The notes under the pieces are model-generated. The model saw nothing but the letters and a program-made list of their open reading frames with translations. It ran no database searches and had not been told where the DNA came from. The position numbers were made by a program, and so were the translations under genes. From Streptomyces flaveus (lineage in GTDB: Bacteria > Actinomycetota > Actinomycetes > Streptomycetales > Streptomycetaceae), in the NCBI RefSeq assembly GCF_014647675.1, contig NZ_BMPQ01000002.1, positions 427,171-491,170 on the forward strand: DNA of 64,000 bases, written 5' to 3'. Shown here piece after piece: positions 41,347 to 51,391 of the stretch (positions within the stretch are counted from its first letter, which is position 1; each line of letters opens with the position of its first letter).

Positions 41347-41952
41347 ATGTCGGAGCTTCTCGTCGACTTCATCACCTCCCTCGACGGCCACGCATCGGGA
41401 GAGGGATGGCCCGGGTTCTGGGGCCTCGAGGGCCCGGAGTACCTCGCATGGCTCGGCGAGCAGCCCGAGGCCACCTACCTGGTGGGAGCGAACACCTACC
41501 GCCTGATGTCGGGCTTCGCCGCAGGCGAGGTCCCGAAGGGCCAAGACGAGTTCAGGCCCGAAGAAGAGGCGTCCGTCGACGAGCTCACGCAAGCATCCAA
41601 GGTGGTGTTCTCCTCCTCGCTCGAGGAGCCACTGACGTGGGCCAACTCCACGCTCGTCCGCGACGACGCCGTCGAGGCGGTCCGCGCCATGAAGTCGAGC
41701 GGCTCGGGGCTCCTCAGCACGATCGGCAGCCTCAGCCTGTGCCGGTCCCTGCTACGGGCCGGACTCGTCGACCGCTTCCGGGTCGTGATGTTCCCGGTGA
41801 TCACCGGGGCCACGGGCGAAGAACGCATCTACGACGGCTATCCGGACGTTGCCCTCGAGATGATCGAGCACCGCACCTTCGACGGCCGCATCCAGCTGGT
41901 CGAGTACAAGCCCCGCGTGCTCGAGCACCCGCCGCTCGGCGTCCCTGCGTGA
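41347..41952 (+). CDS. dihydrofolate-reductase-fold protein (RibD C-terminal family)
   Basis: A 201-residue cytoplasmic protein: 'LLVDFITSLDGHASGEGWPG', 'YLVGANTYRLMSGFAAG', 'KVVFSSSLEEPLTWANSTLV', 'GSGLLSTIGSLSLCRSLLRA' and 'GLVDRFRVVMFPVITGATG'. This is the common actinobacterial RibD_C/DHFR-like group, which binds NADPH; the physiological reaction is mostly unknown. GGAAAGG precedes the ATG. It stands isolated within the mobile-element zone and has normal Streptomyces codon use. Confidence 0.88.
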   Translation: MSELLVDFITSLDGHASGEGWPGFWGLEGPEYLAWLGEQPEATYLVGANTYRLMSGFAAGEVPKGQDEFRPEEEASVDELTQASKVVFSSSLEEPLTWANSTLVRDDAVEAVRAMKSSGSGLLSTIGSLSLCRSLLRAGLVDRFRVVMFPVITGATGEERIYDGYPDVALEMIEHRTFDGRIQLVEYKPRVLEHPPLGVPA

Positions 41953-42244
41953 TGTCGCCCCGTCCGCCGGTCTGGACGGCCGCCAGGTCGGCGCCGGCGG
42001 GCGCGGAGCCGTCCGGAACTGCCCGCACTGCGATCAGCCCGTCACCATCGTCGCCCTGCTGGCCACCCCGGAAGGGCCCGTCCCACCATCGCCAGCAGAG
42101 TTCGCGAGATCACCTCCCTGCGGCGGACTCCGTGAGCACCGCGGGCAACGACTTCGCCTGACCGTCACCGATCAACAGGGCCCGGCGACCTTCGGTCGCT
42201 GGGCCCTCACACGCGCTCTTCACTCCCCACATTCCCCACACGCT
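41953..42244. other. gap with a possible coding remnant (Cys motif)
   Basis: One plus-strand frame stays open through this gap and reads 'RNCPHCDQPVTIVALLATPE' and 'LREHRGQRLRLTVTDQQGPA', which look like real protein, including a C-x2-C knuckle. There is no start codon in frame, so it can only be a remnant. Otherwise nothing is seen apart from GGGCCC-rich DNA before the truncated transposase. Confidence 0.35.
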
Positions 42245-42889
42245 TCAAGACGCAACGAAGTGGAGGGAAGAGCGTCCCTGGCCGATTTCAGAGATCCTCA
42301 TCAGCCGGTGCCGCTCGTCGACCACGATCACATCCACCGGCGTGTGGTCGACCTGAACCTGCTCCAGCAGCCCGGTGACCGCCGGCGGCACACCCCCGGC
42401 CGACCGGAGAGGACGAACCGCCTCTCTTCCTTCGCGTCCCGAGACCGAAGCCACCGGGTCCAGCCGCTCGATCCGCCGCTGCATCGACCCCCGCGAAGGA
42501 GCCCGCAGGCCACGAGCCCGGCATTGGCGCGTGATCTCCTTGCAGACCGCCGCCACCGAGCGGCGCTGCCGCGTCAAGTACCGGGTGCGTAGCGCTTCCT
42601 GGACGATCGTCTCGACCTCACCAGACAGGCGCCCGCCGCCGCGGCCTCCGCTGGAACGGCCAGGCAGCAGGTCCGACACCACTCCCTCACCGGCGCGCCA
42701 CCGTCCAAGCAGGACATACACCTGGCGCCGGGACACCCGCAGCCGCTCGGCGGCCTCATCCGCCTCGGCCAGCCCCACTGTGTCCTTCGCCGCGAGCGGC
42801 CCGATCACCTCGGCCTGCCGCACCGCGGTCTCCCACATCTGGGTCGGCGCGATCAGCACCCCGCGCTCGGCCACCGGTTCCTCTGCCAT
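42245..42889 (-). pseudogene. N-terminal part of a Mu/TnsB-type transposase
   Basis: About 214 residues: two helix-turn-helix regions ('EADEAAERLRVSRRQVYVLL', 'RSVAAVCKEITRQCRARGLR', 'SRGSMQRRIERLD') and then 'LLEQVQVDHTPVDVIVVDER', the start of the rve/DDE domain with its first Asp. Intact Mu/Tn7-like transposases continue for another 300-400 residues with the second Asp and the Glu. Here similarity ends after 'DERHRL', so the enzyme is truncated and inactive. No partner ATPase (TnsC-like) is adjacent. Start 42889 has GGGGG upstream; GTG 42910 is possible. Confidence 0.8.
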
Positions 42890-42991
42890 CCGGAAGCCCC
42901 CGTCACGCACACGACTACGGACAACTCGACCGTAACGCAGGCGAGTTCGGCCCGTCCGGCGCGTTCGCAGTTCCCTGCACGCGACAGCGAA

Positions 42992-43147
42992 TCACCAGCT
43001 CACCTGTGCACGCGACTTCGGAAACTGACACAGGTCGCGGTCCACGTCGTCCAGGAAGAAGAAGCGCTCCAACTCCGGGCGCGTCGGCTCCTCGACGAAC
43101 TTTCCGTACGCCTCGGCTTGGTCATCCGTCAGAAATTCCACCGGCAT
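42992..43147 (-). pseudogene. N-terminal stub of a Tn3-family transposase
   Basis: From ATG 43147 the translation begins 'MPVEFLTDDQAEAYGKFVEE', then 'PTRPELERFFFLDDVDRDL', the conserved start of Tn3-family (DUF4158) transposases, which are normally ~1000 residues. After about 40 residues it runs into unrelated sequence ('CQFPKSRAQVSW') and stops. It is the third broken transposase in this zone. Confidence 0.75.
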
Positions 43148-43469
43148 GCGGCGGAGCCAACCACCTGCCGCTACAGACCGTGGATCTTTGGCCGAAGGGC
43201 CCCAGGAAGCAGACCACCCGTGCTAGAAGTTCACCGCTCACTGCTCAAGATCGTTCTCAGCGCCAACCGCTGTACCGATGTTTCCCAAGCCTGTTTCCCC
43301 AGGCCCGCCCCTTCCCGTAACTGGGGGCTGCGACCCCCGGCCCCCCGCCAGGGGGTGGGGTGACAGTCGTGTCGCGGCTGCGGGTGCGTCGTGGCTGGTC
43401 GCGCAGTTCCCCGCGCCCCTACGGGGCGCCAGTGTTGCCCGTGTCGTGTGCCGGGCGCACGCTAGTCGT
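43148..43469. other. gap before the IclR gene, carries the third repeat copy
   Basis: About 320 bases without a gene. G+C-rich inverted stretches (GGGGG...CCCCC near 43320-43360) precede the dispersed repeat copy at 43391-43420, which is followed by the IclR gene 50 bases later. Confidence 0.5.
43391..43420 (+). repeat. dispersed ~30-bp Streptomyces repeat, copy 3
   Basis: The same GTGGCTGGTCGCGCAGTTCC + CCGCGCCCCT sequence as at 32629-32659, identical over 30 bases, followed by ACGGGGCGC, which can pair with its end. As with copy 2, it ends about 50 bases upstream of a regulator gene. Confidence 0.82.
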
Positions 43470-44228
43470 ATGGCTAGAAGCGGCGGCCCTACGCTCATCG
43501 GTTCCGTACAGCGGGCCTTTCGGCTGCTCGAGGTGGTGAGCGCGCACGAGAACGGGGCGCCTGCCAAGCAGTTGGCGCGGGAGACGGGGCTGCCGCTGGC
43601 CACCGCGTACCACCTGCTGCGGACGCTGGTGCACGACGGATACGTACGGAAGCTGGACGACGGCGGCTTCATTCTGGGCGACAAGTTGCAGACGCTGCAC
43701 ACCGCGGGCCGCGGTCAGGCGCTGCTCAGCCGGGTCCGTCCGGCGCTCGCGGCGCTGCGGGACGAGTTCTCGACCGCCGCCTACCTCACCTTCTACGAGG
43801 ACGGCGAGATCCGGGTCGCCGAGATCGTCGACGGTCCCCGGGCGCCCCGCGTCGACCTCTGGGTGGGCTTCGAGGACGCCGGGCACGCCACCGCGCTGGG
43901 CAAGTCGGTGCTCCGCGAGCTGGACGACGAGTCCCGCAAGGAGTATCTGTCCCGGCACACCCTGTCCGACCTCACGCCCCGTACCATCACCAGCCCTCCG
44001 GAACTGCTCCGGCGCGTCGACTCCTCGCCCGTGGCCCCGGCCGTCACGGACCTGGAGGAGTACGCCCTCGGCACGGTCTGTGTCGCGGTGCCCGTCTACA
44101 GCGGGAACATGCTCGGCTCACTCGGCGTCTCGCTGCCGAAGGACCGGCTCTCCCGGCTCGAGGAGATCCGGGCCCGGCTGATCCCGACCGCGAGCCGTGT
44201 GACCAGGGGCCTTTCGCTCACCAAGTGA
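43470..44228 (+). CDS. IclR-family transcriptional regulator
   Basis: A 252-residue regulator: N-terminal winged helix ('GSVQRAFRLLEVVSAHENGA', 'LARETGLPLATAYHLLRTLV') and the C-terminal IclR ligand domain ('GHATALGKSVLRELDDESRK', 'AVPVYSGNMLGSLGVSLPKD'). IclR proteins sense small carboxylates or aromatics and control nearby catabolic genes; none is adjacent. ATG 43470 gives the normal family N-terminus, and sequence upstream is repeat DNA. Confidence 0.9.
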   Translation: MARSGGPTLIGSVQRAFRLLEVVSAHENGAPAKQLARETGLPLATAYHLLRTLVHDGYVRKLDDGGFILGDKLQTLHTAGRGQALLSRVRPALAALRDEFSTAAYLTFYEDGEIRVAEIVDGPRAPRVDLWVGFEDAGHATALGKSVLRELDDESRKEYLSRHTLSDLTPRTITSPPELLRRVDSSPVAPAVTDLEEYALGTVCVAVPVYSGNMLGSLGVSLPKDRLSRLEEIRARLIPTASRVTRGLSLTK

Positions 44229-44301
44229 CCGGGATCTGGCCGGGGCCCTTGCTCATCATCTGAAATTCCGCTCCTTGCGGCGACCCCTGTCGAACCCGTT
44301 T

Positions 44302-44325
44302 CCTGATAAATACGGATATATCAGG
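44302..44325 (+). promoter_or_regulatory. A/T-rich inverted repeat before the membrane PP2C gene
   Basis: CCTGATA (44302-44308) and TATCAGG (44319-44325) are perfect inverted copies around a 10-base A/T-rich spacer, 40 bases before the start codon. In this G+C background it stands out as an operator or promoter element. Confidence 0.45.
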
Positions 44326-44364
44326 GGGCGTGCCCCGCGACAGTGAGAGGACTGCGGACACCAC

Positions 44365-45708
44365 ATGACTCAGGCCCGACACCACGGTGGCGACCACTGG
44401 CCGATACGGCCGTTCAGGAACCGAGTGGCCAGTACCGGGGCGAAGGCCCGGCTACGCGCCGCCGCGCACGTGGCCGCGAGTACGGCTGTACTGCCCATAC
44501 TGATCGTCTCCGTCATCGTGCTCGTCGATCTCCTCGGCGGTTCGGGGATGATGTGGCTGCCGCTGCTGGCCGCCGGGCCCGCGCTGGCCGCCACCACCTG
44601 CGGGCCGCGCGGGGTCCTGGGTGTCGGGTTCCTCGCCGCGGGGTTTGGCACCGCACTCGGCATCCGTGACGGTGTGCCGTGCCATGAGCTGGTGGTCGTC
44701 CTGGCCGCCCTGGTGGCCGTCACCCTGGCGAGCGCTCTGGCCAGCGCGCTGCGCGGGCGCCGCGAGAAGGTGCTCGCGGCCGTCCGCTCGGTGGCGGAGG
44801 CCGCCCAGCACGCGCTGCTCAAGCCGGTGCCGGCGACGGTCGGCCCGTTCCAGACGGCCGTCCGCTACAGCGCCGCGGCGGCGGAGGCCCGTATCGGCGG
44901 CGACCTCTACGCGCTGGTGCCCACGCCGTACGGAGTACGCCTGCTCGTCGGCGATGTACGGGGCAAGGGCCTGCCGGCCGTGAGCACCGCCGCCCTCGTG
45001 GTCGGCATCTTCCGCGAGGCTGCCTACGACGAACCCGATCTCCTCGCCGTCGTCGACAGGATCGAGCGGAGCCTGGCCCGCAACCTCGACGCCGACGACT
45101 TCGTCACCGCCGTCGTCGCCGGTCACCCCCGGGAGGGACGCCTGGAGGTGGTCAACTGCGGCCACGCGCCTCCCCTGTTGGTACGCGACTCCGAAGTCGT
45201 CCCGGTGGAGCCCACGCACCCGACCCCGCCCCTCGGCCTGCGAGCCCTCACCGGCGAGGCCCCCACCCTCCAGGTCCTCCCCTTCACGGACGGGGACCAG
45301 CTCCTGCTCTACACGGACGGCGTCACGGAAGCCCGAGACCACAACCGCGATTTCTATCCGCTGGCCAAAGGCCTGGAACGGCACCTGACCGACAACCCGG
45401 CCCGCACCCTCACCGCGCTCCACCACGAACTGCTCGCCCACGTGGGCGGCCACCTGCACGACGACGCGGCGCTGCTGCTGCTCCGCAAGCCGACGGCTGC
45501 CGAGGCGCCTGCCGGCGCGGCAACGGCTCCCGAGACGGTGTCGCACACCGCGGGCGACCTGCGCTCCGTCCCGCCCCACGCCCGGTCCTCCACCGAGGGC
45601 ACGAGCGGGAGCACCGGAAGCCGGGCTGCCGAGACGGCGGAGGGGGCAGCGGGTGCGGCGGACCTGCGTATCCCGTCGGGGCGTTCGGCAGGGGCGGGGA
45701 GCCGGTGA
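44365..45708 (+). CDS. membrane-anchored PP2C/SpoIIE phosphatase
   Basis: A 447-residue protein: three or four membrane helices in the first 130 residues ('VLPILIVSVIVLVDLLGG', 'LVVVLAALVAVTLASALAS'), then a SpoIIE/PP2C domain with 'GGDLYALVPTPYG', 'VGDVRGKGLPAVSTAALVVG', 'LLYTDGVTEARD' and 'HDDAALLLLRK'. The last 75 residues are a low-complexity Ala/Thr/Ser/Gly tail. The membrane part replaces the GAF or PAS sensor of the other two PP2C proteins here. It probably acts in sigma-factor partner switching; target unknown. Confidence 0.88.
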   Translation: MTQARHHGGDHWPIRPFRNRVASTGAKARLRAAAHVAASTAVLPILIVSVIVLVDLLGGSGMMWLPLLAAGPALAATTCGPRGVLGVGFLAAGFGTALGIRDGVPCHELVVVLAALVAVTLASALASALRGRREKVLAAVRSVAEAAQHALLKPVPATVGPFQTAVRYSAAAAEARIGGDLYALVPTPYGVRLLVGDVRGKGLPAVSTAALVVGIFREAAYDEPDLLAVVDRIERSLARNLDADDFVTAVVAGHPREGRLEVVNCGHAPPLLVRDSEVVPVEPTHPTPPLGLRALTGEAPTLQVLPFTDGDQLLLYTDGVTEARDHNRDFYPLAKGLERHLTDNPARTLTALHHELLAHVGGHLHDDAALLLLRKPTAAEAPAGAATAPETVSHTAGDLRSVPPHARSSTEGTSGSTGSRAAETAEGAAGAADLRIPSGRSAGAGSR

Positions 45709-45725
45709 CGCCTTCGACTGGGCAG

Positions 45726-46367
45726 TCAGTCAGCGACGATCGCCGTCAGTTGAACGAGGCTGTCGATCGTCCAGTCCGCTGCTGCCGCGACATCCGGATC
45801 GTCGGCCCACAGGTGTCCCCACGGGCCACGGCGGATGTGGGCCGCGCGGAGGCCGGCGGTCTTGGCCGGCCACAAGTCGTTGGCCGGGTGGTCGCCGACG
45901 TACACGGTTGCCCCGGGTTCGGCGCGGGCGACTTCCAGGACCCGGGCGAAGAACTCGGGCTGCGGCTTGGCGACGCCCCATTCGCCGGAGGTCACGATCA
46001 GGTCGGCGGGCAGGTCGAGGCCTCGTAGCAACTCGCCCACACGTGCCGTCTGGTTCCCGGCGATGATGACGCGAACGCCGAGCTCGCGCAGGCTCGCGAG
46101 GGCCGGCCGTACGTCGTCGTACAGGTCCGTCTCGTCGAGATACTCGCCGCGGCCAACCGCTTCACGTGCCTGTGCCGCGGCGGCGAGGTCAATGCCCGGG
46201 CGGGCGATGCGCACGGCATCGGCGTTGTCACGGCCCTGCGCGACGACTGCGCCGACGAGGGCCGAGAGCGTGTGCCGCGGGACACCGAGCCAGTCGGCCC
46301 ACGAACCCCAGTAGCGGTCATCGCGGGTGACGGTTTCGCCGACGTCGAGAACGATGGTCTCAATCAC
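45726..46367 (-). CDS. HAD-superfamily hydrolase
   Basis: A 213-residue phosphatase-like protein: motif I 'TIVLDVGETVTRDDRYWGSW' (D-x-G, with Gly/Glu instead of the usual second Asp), motif II 'VIIAGNQTARV', motif III Lys in 'EWGVAKPQPEFFARVLEVAR', and motif IV 'YVGDHPANDLWPAKTAGLRA'. The D-V-G-E-T form of motif I lacks the second Asp used as acid/base, so phosphatase activity may be altered. A GTG start (46367) is taken because upstream sequence is not conserved-looking. Convergent with the PP2C gene. Confidence 0.82.
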   Translation of the reverse strand: MIETIVLDVGETVTRDDRYWGSWADWLGVPRHTLSALVGAVVAQGRDNADAVRIARPGIDLAAAAQAREAVGRGEYLDETDLYDDVRPALASLRELGVRVIIAGNQTARVGELLRGLDLPADLIVTSGEWGVAKPQPEFFARVLEVARAEPGATVYVGDHPANDLWPAKTAGLRAAHIRRGPWGHLWADDPDVAAAADWTIDSLVQLTAIVAD

Positions 46368-46491
46368 CTGCTTGAGACTAGGCGCCCAGGGCCAGGGAGA
46401 TCCGCAGCCGCGTTCGCAGGATGGAGGAAGGCCACCGGGCCGGATACGCGGGTACTCGACTCGTCGCGGCGAAAGTGGCACCTTTCGGGAC

Positions 46492-48543
46492 ATGGAATAT
46501 CGCGCTGGTGCCGGTGTCTGGGAAATCCGCGGAAAGCTGCTGTTGGCCAGCGCGACCATGCTGTTCGTCGAATTGGCCCTGATCCGCTGGACGGGCGCCA
46601 ACATCGTCCATCTGAGTTACTTCTCGAACTTCATTCTCCTCGGCTCGTTCCTCGGTATCGGTCTTGGATTCCTCATTCCGGCCCACCGAGGGCAGTGGCT
46701 GAAACGCTGGGCGCCCGTCCCACTGGCCGTCCTCGTCGTCCTGGTACGGGAATTCCCGGTCCAGGTGCAACAGACCAGCGGTGAGGTCATCTACTTCACC
46801 GCCGTGAAAACCACAGGACTGCCGGAATGGGTCACCCTCCCGGTCCTGTTCCTGCTGGCCGCGGTCGTCATGGCGGCCATCGGCAAGATCACCGCGGACC
46901 TGTTCCGGCAGCTGCCGTCCCTGGAGGCGTACCGGTACGACCTCCTCGGCGCCCTCACCGGGTCCGTGGCGTTCGCCCTGCTGTCCTGGCTGAGCGCCCC
47001 CTCGGTCGCCTGGGGAGTCATCGCCGGACTGGCCATGCTCATGCTCGGCGGACGACGCAACGGCGTGCGCTACGCCGTACCGCTCACCGCGATGGTGGCG
47101 GTCCTGGCCTTCGAATCGGCGGCGCAGGGCGTCTCCTGGTCGCCGTACTACAAGATCGAGGTCAAGCGGCCCCCGGCCGGCAGCAGCACCCGCGACTACA
47201 AGATCTCCGCCAACGGCGTCCCGCACCAGAGCATCGCACCGCTCAGCGTCCTGATGAGGCCGGAATCGCCGTACGGCCGGCCGTACCGCGAGACGCCGGA
47301 CAACCCCTATCGCAGGGTCCTCGTCATCGGCGCGGGCAACGGCAACGACGTCGCCGTCGCGCTGGCCCACGGGGCGCGGCGCGTGGACGCCGTCGAAATC
47401 GACCCGGAACTGCGGGAAACCGGCGCGCGGCTGCATCCCGAAAAGCCGTACGACGACCCCAGGGTGCACACATATATCGACGACGGCCGCGCTTTTCTCG
47501 AACGGACCGATGCCCGCTACGACTTGATCGTCCTCGCGCTGCCGGACTCACTGACACTCGTCTCCGGTGCGAGCAATCTCCGGCTGGAGAGCTATCTGTT
47601 CACCCGGCAGGCATTCGAGGCCGCGCACGAACATCTGGCCCCGAACGGCGCGTTCACGATGTACAACTACTATCGCAAGGACTGGCTGATCGACCGGTTC
47701 GCCGGTGATCTCACCACGGTGTTCGGACACGCCCCCTGCATTACCGATTACGGCGGCCGGCAAGCCGTGTTCGTGACCGGCCGGACCACCGCCGACCAGT
47801 CCTGCGAGAAGACCTGGCAGGCCAGTGGCCCCGTCCCGGAGCCCGCGACCGACGACCACCCCTTCCCCTATCTGCTGCAGCGCACCATCCCCAGCCTCTA
47901 CCTGGGCGCACTCGGGGGCATCCTGCTGGTCACCGTGCTGTCCGTGCGCCTCACCGGGGTCCGCGTCCGGCACACCGTCCGCTACGCCGACATGTTCCTG
48001 CTCGGCGCCGCGTTCATGCTGCTGGAGACCAAGAGCGTCATCGGCTTCGCCCTCTATTTCGGCACCACCTGGCTGGTCAACGCGCTCGTCTTCATCGGCG
48101 TACTGCTCGCCGTGCTGGCCGGCGTCGAAGTGCGCCGCCGGATGCGGCGGCTCAACCAGCCCGTCATGACGCTCGTCCTGCTCGCCACCCTGGCCGTCGC
48201 CTGGCTGGTCCCCGCGGAGTCCGTCCTCGCGCTGCCCTTCGCCGGACGGCTCGCCGCGGCGATCGCCCTCGCCTTCGCACCGATCTTCTGCGCCAACCTG
48301 ATCTTCTCCGACCGGCTGGCCTCCGCCCCCGACCCCACGGCCGCCTTCGGCGCCAACCTGCTCGGCGCCCTCACCGGCGGCACCCTGGAGTACCTCGCCC
48401 TGCTGACCGGCTATCAGACGCTGCTGCTGGTCGTCGCCGCGCTCTACCTGGGCGCCTACGCGGCGATGCGCCTCACCGGCAACGGCCCGGACACACCCGC
48501 GCTGCCCGAGCCACGGCCGCTGGAGTCCGAGGCGCAGCCCTGA
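46492..48543 (+). CDS. polytopic membrane protein with spermidine-synthase-like domain
   Basis: A 683-residue protein. Six or seven helices (about 10-225) precede a soluble aminopropyltransferase-like domain (about 230-450): nucleotide-binding 'RRVLVIGAGNGNDVAVALAH', 'RVDAVEIDPELRETGARLHP', 'IDDGRAFLERTDARYDLIVL'. Another six or so helices follow (460-670). Membrane-fused spermidine-synthase-like proteins are common in bacteria, but their product is unknown; several of the Asp residues that bind putrescine in true synthases are not evident here. It may be a transferase of a membrane substrate. Start 46492 has CGGGA upstream. Confidence 0.8.
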   Translation: MEYRAGAGVWEIRGKLLLASATMLFVELALIRWTGANIVHLSYFSNFILLGSFLGIGLGFLIPAHRGQWLKRWAPVPLAVLVVLVREFPVQVQQTSGEVIYFTAVKTTGLPEWVTLPVLFLLAAVVMAAIGKITADLFRQLPSLEAYRYDLLGALTGSVAFALLSWLSAPSVAWGVIAGLAMLMLGGRRNGVRYAVPLTAMVAVLAFESAAQGVSWSPYYKIEVKRPPAGSSTRDYKISANGVPHQSIAPLSVLMRPESPYGRPYRETPDNPYRRVLVIGAGNGNDVAVALAHGARRVDAVEIDPELRETGARLHPEKPYDDPRVHTYIDDGRAFLERTDARYDLIVLALPDSLTLVSGASNLRLESYLFTRQAFEAAHEHLAPNGAFTMYNYYRKDWLIDRFAGDLTTVFGHAPCITDYGGRQAVFVTGRTTADQSCEKTWQASGPVPEPATDDHPFPYLLQRTIPSLYLGALGGILLVTVLSVRLTGVRVRHTVRYADMFLLGAAFMLLETKSVIGFALYFGTTWLVNALVFIGVLLAVLAGVEVRRRMRRLNQPVMTLVLLATLAVAWLVPAESVLALPFAGRLAAAIALAFAPIFCANLIFSDRLASAPDPTAAFGANLLGALTGGTLEYLALLTGYQTLLLVVAALYLGAYAAMRLTGNGPDTPALPEPRPLESEAQP

Positions 48544-48597
48544 GCGGCCTCGGGGACTCGGGGAGGTGAGTCCGGGGCGAAGTCACGCCGTCGGGAG

Positions 48598-49230
48598 TCA
48601 GCTCTTCGCCGCGAGGTCCTTGAGCGCGATGTTGAGTTCGAGGACGTTGACGCGGGGTTCGCCCATGAAGCCGAGGGTGCGGCCCTCGGTGTGCTCGTCG
48701 ACGAGCTTCTGGACTTGGGCGGCGGGCAGCCCGTTCCGCTCGGCGACACGGTGGACCTGGAGGTCCGCGTACGCCGGGGAGATGTCCGGGTCCAGGCCCG
48801 AGCCCGAGGAGGTGACCGCGTCGGCGGGGACCTGGGAGGGCCGTACCTTGTAGTCCGCCGTCGAGTTGTCCTTGACGACCTTGGCCTTGGCCTCCTTGAC
48901 CCACTTGATGAGTTCGGGGTTGTCACCGGCACGGTTGGTCGCGCCGGACAGGATCAGCTTGTACTGGGTGTTGACCGAGTTCTCACCGAGTCCGTTGGCC
49001 GGCCGCGGCTGGAAGTAGTCGAGGCTGTAGCCCTGCTGGCCGATGAGCGAGGAGCCGACGACCTTGCCGTCCGCCTTGATCTCCGAGCCGTTCGCCTTGT
49101 TGTTGAACAGCGCCTGGGCCACACCGGTGACGGCCAGCGGGTACAGCACACCGCACACCAGCGTCAGTACGAGCAACGCCCGCAGCCCTGCCGCCAGCAA
49201 CCGGGCCGTGTTCGTAACCGAGTTGTTCAT
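48598..49230 (-). CDS. kdpC: KdpC, potassium-transporting ATPase subunit C
   Basis: A 210-residue subunit with one N-terminal membrane helix ('LRALLVLTLVCGVLYPLAVT') and an extracytoplasmic domain with 'GSSLIGQQ', 'YFQPRPA' and 'DPDISPAYADLQVHRVAERN', followed by 'VQKLVDEHTEGRTLGFMGEP', all conserved in KdpC. It stabilises the KdpAB complex for high-affinity K+ uptake. It is the last gene of the operon, 25 bases after kdpB. No kdpD/kdpE follows; the next gene on this side is convergent. Confidence 0.95.
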   Translation of the reverse strand: MNNSVTNTARLLAAGLRALLVLTLVCGVLYPLAVTGVAQALFNNKANGSEIKADGKVVGSSLIGQQGYSLDYFQPRPANGLGENSVNTQYKLILSGATNRAGDNPELIKWVKEAKAKVVKDNSTADYKVRPSQVPADAVTSSGSGLDPDISPAYADLQVHRVAERNGLPAAQVQKLVDEHTEGRTLGFMGEPRVNVLELNIALKDLAAKS

Positions 49231-49255
49231 AGCCGATCAGCACGCCTTCAGGTAG

Positions 49256-51387
<2,132 letters not shown>

Positions 51388-51391
<4 letters not shown>

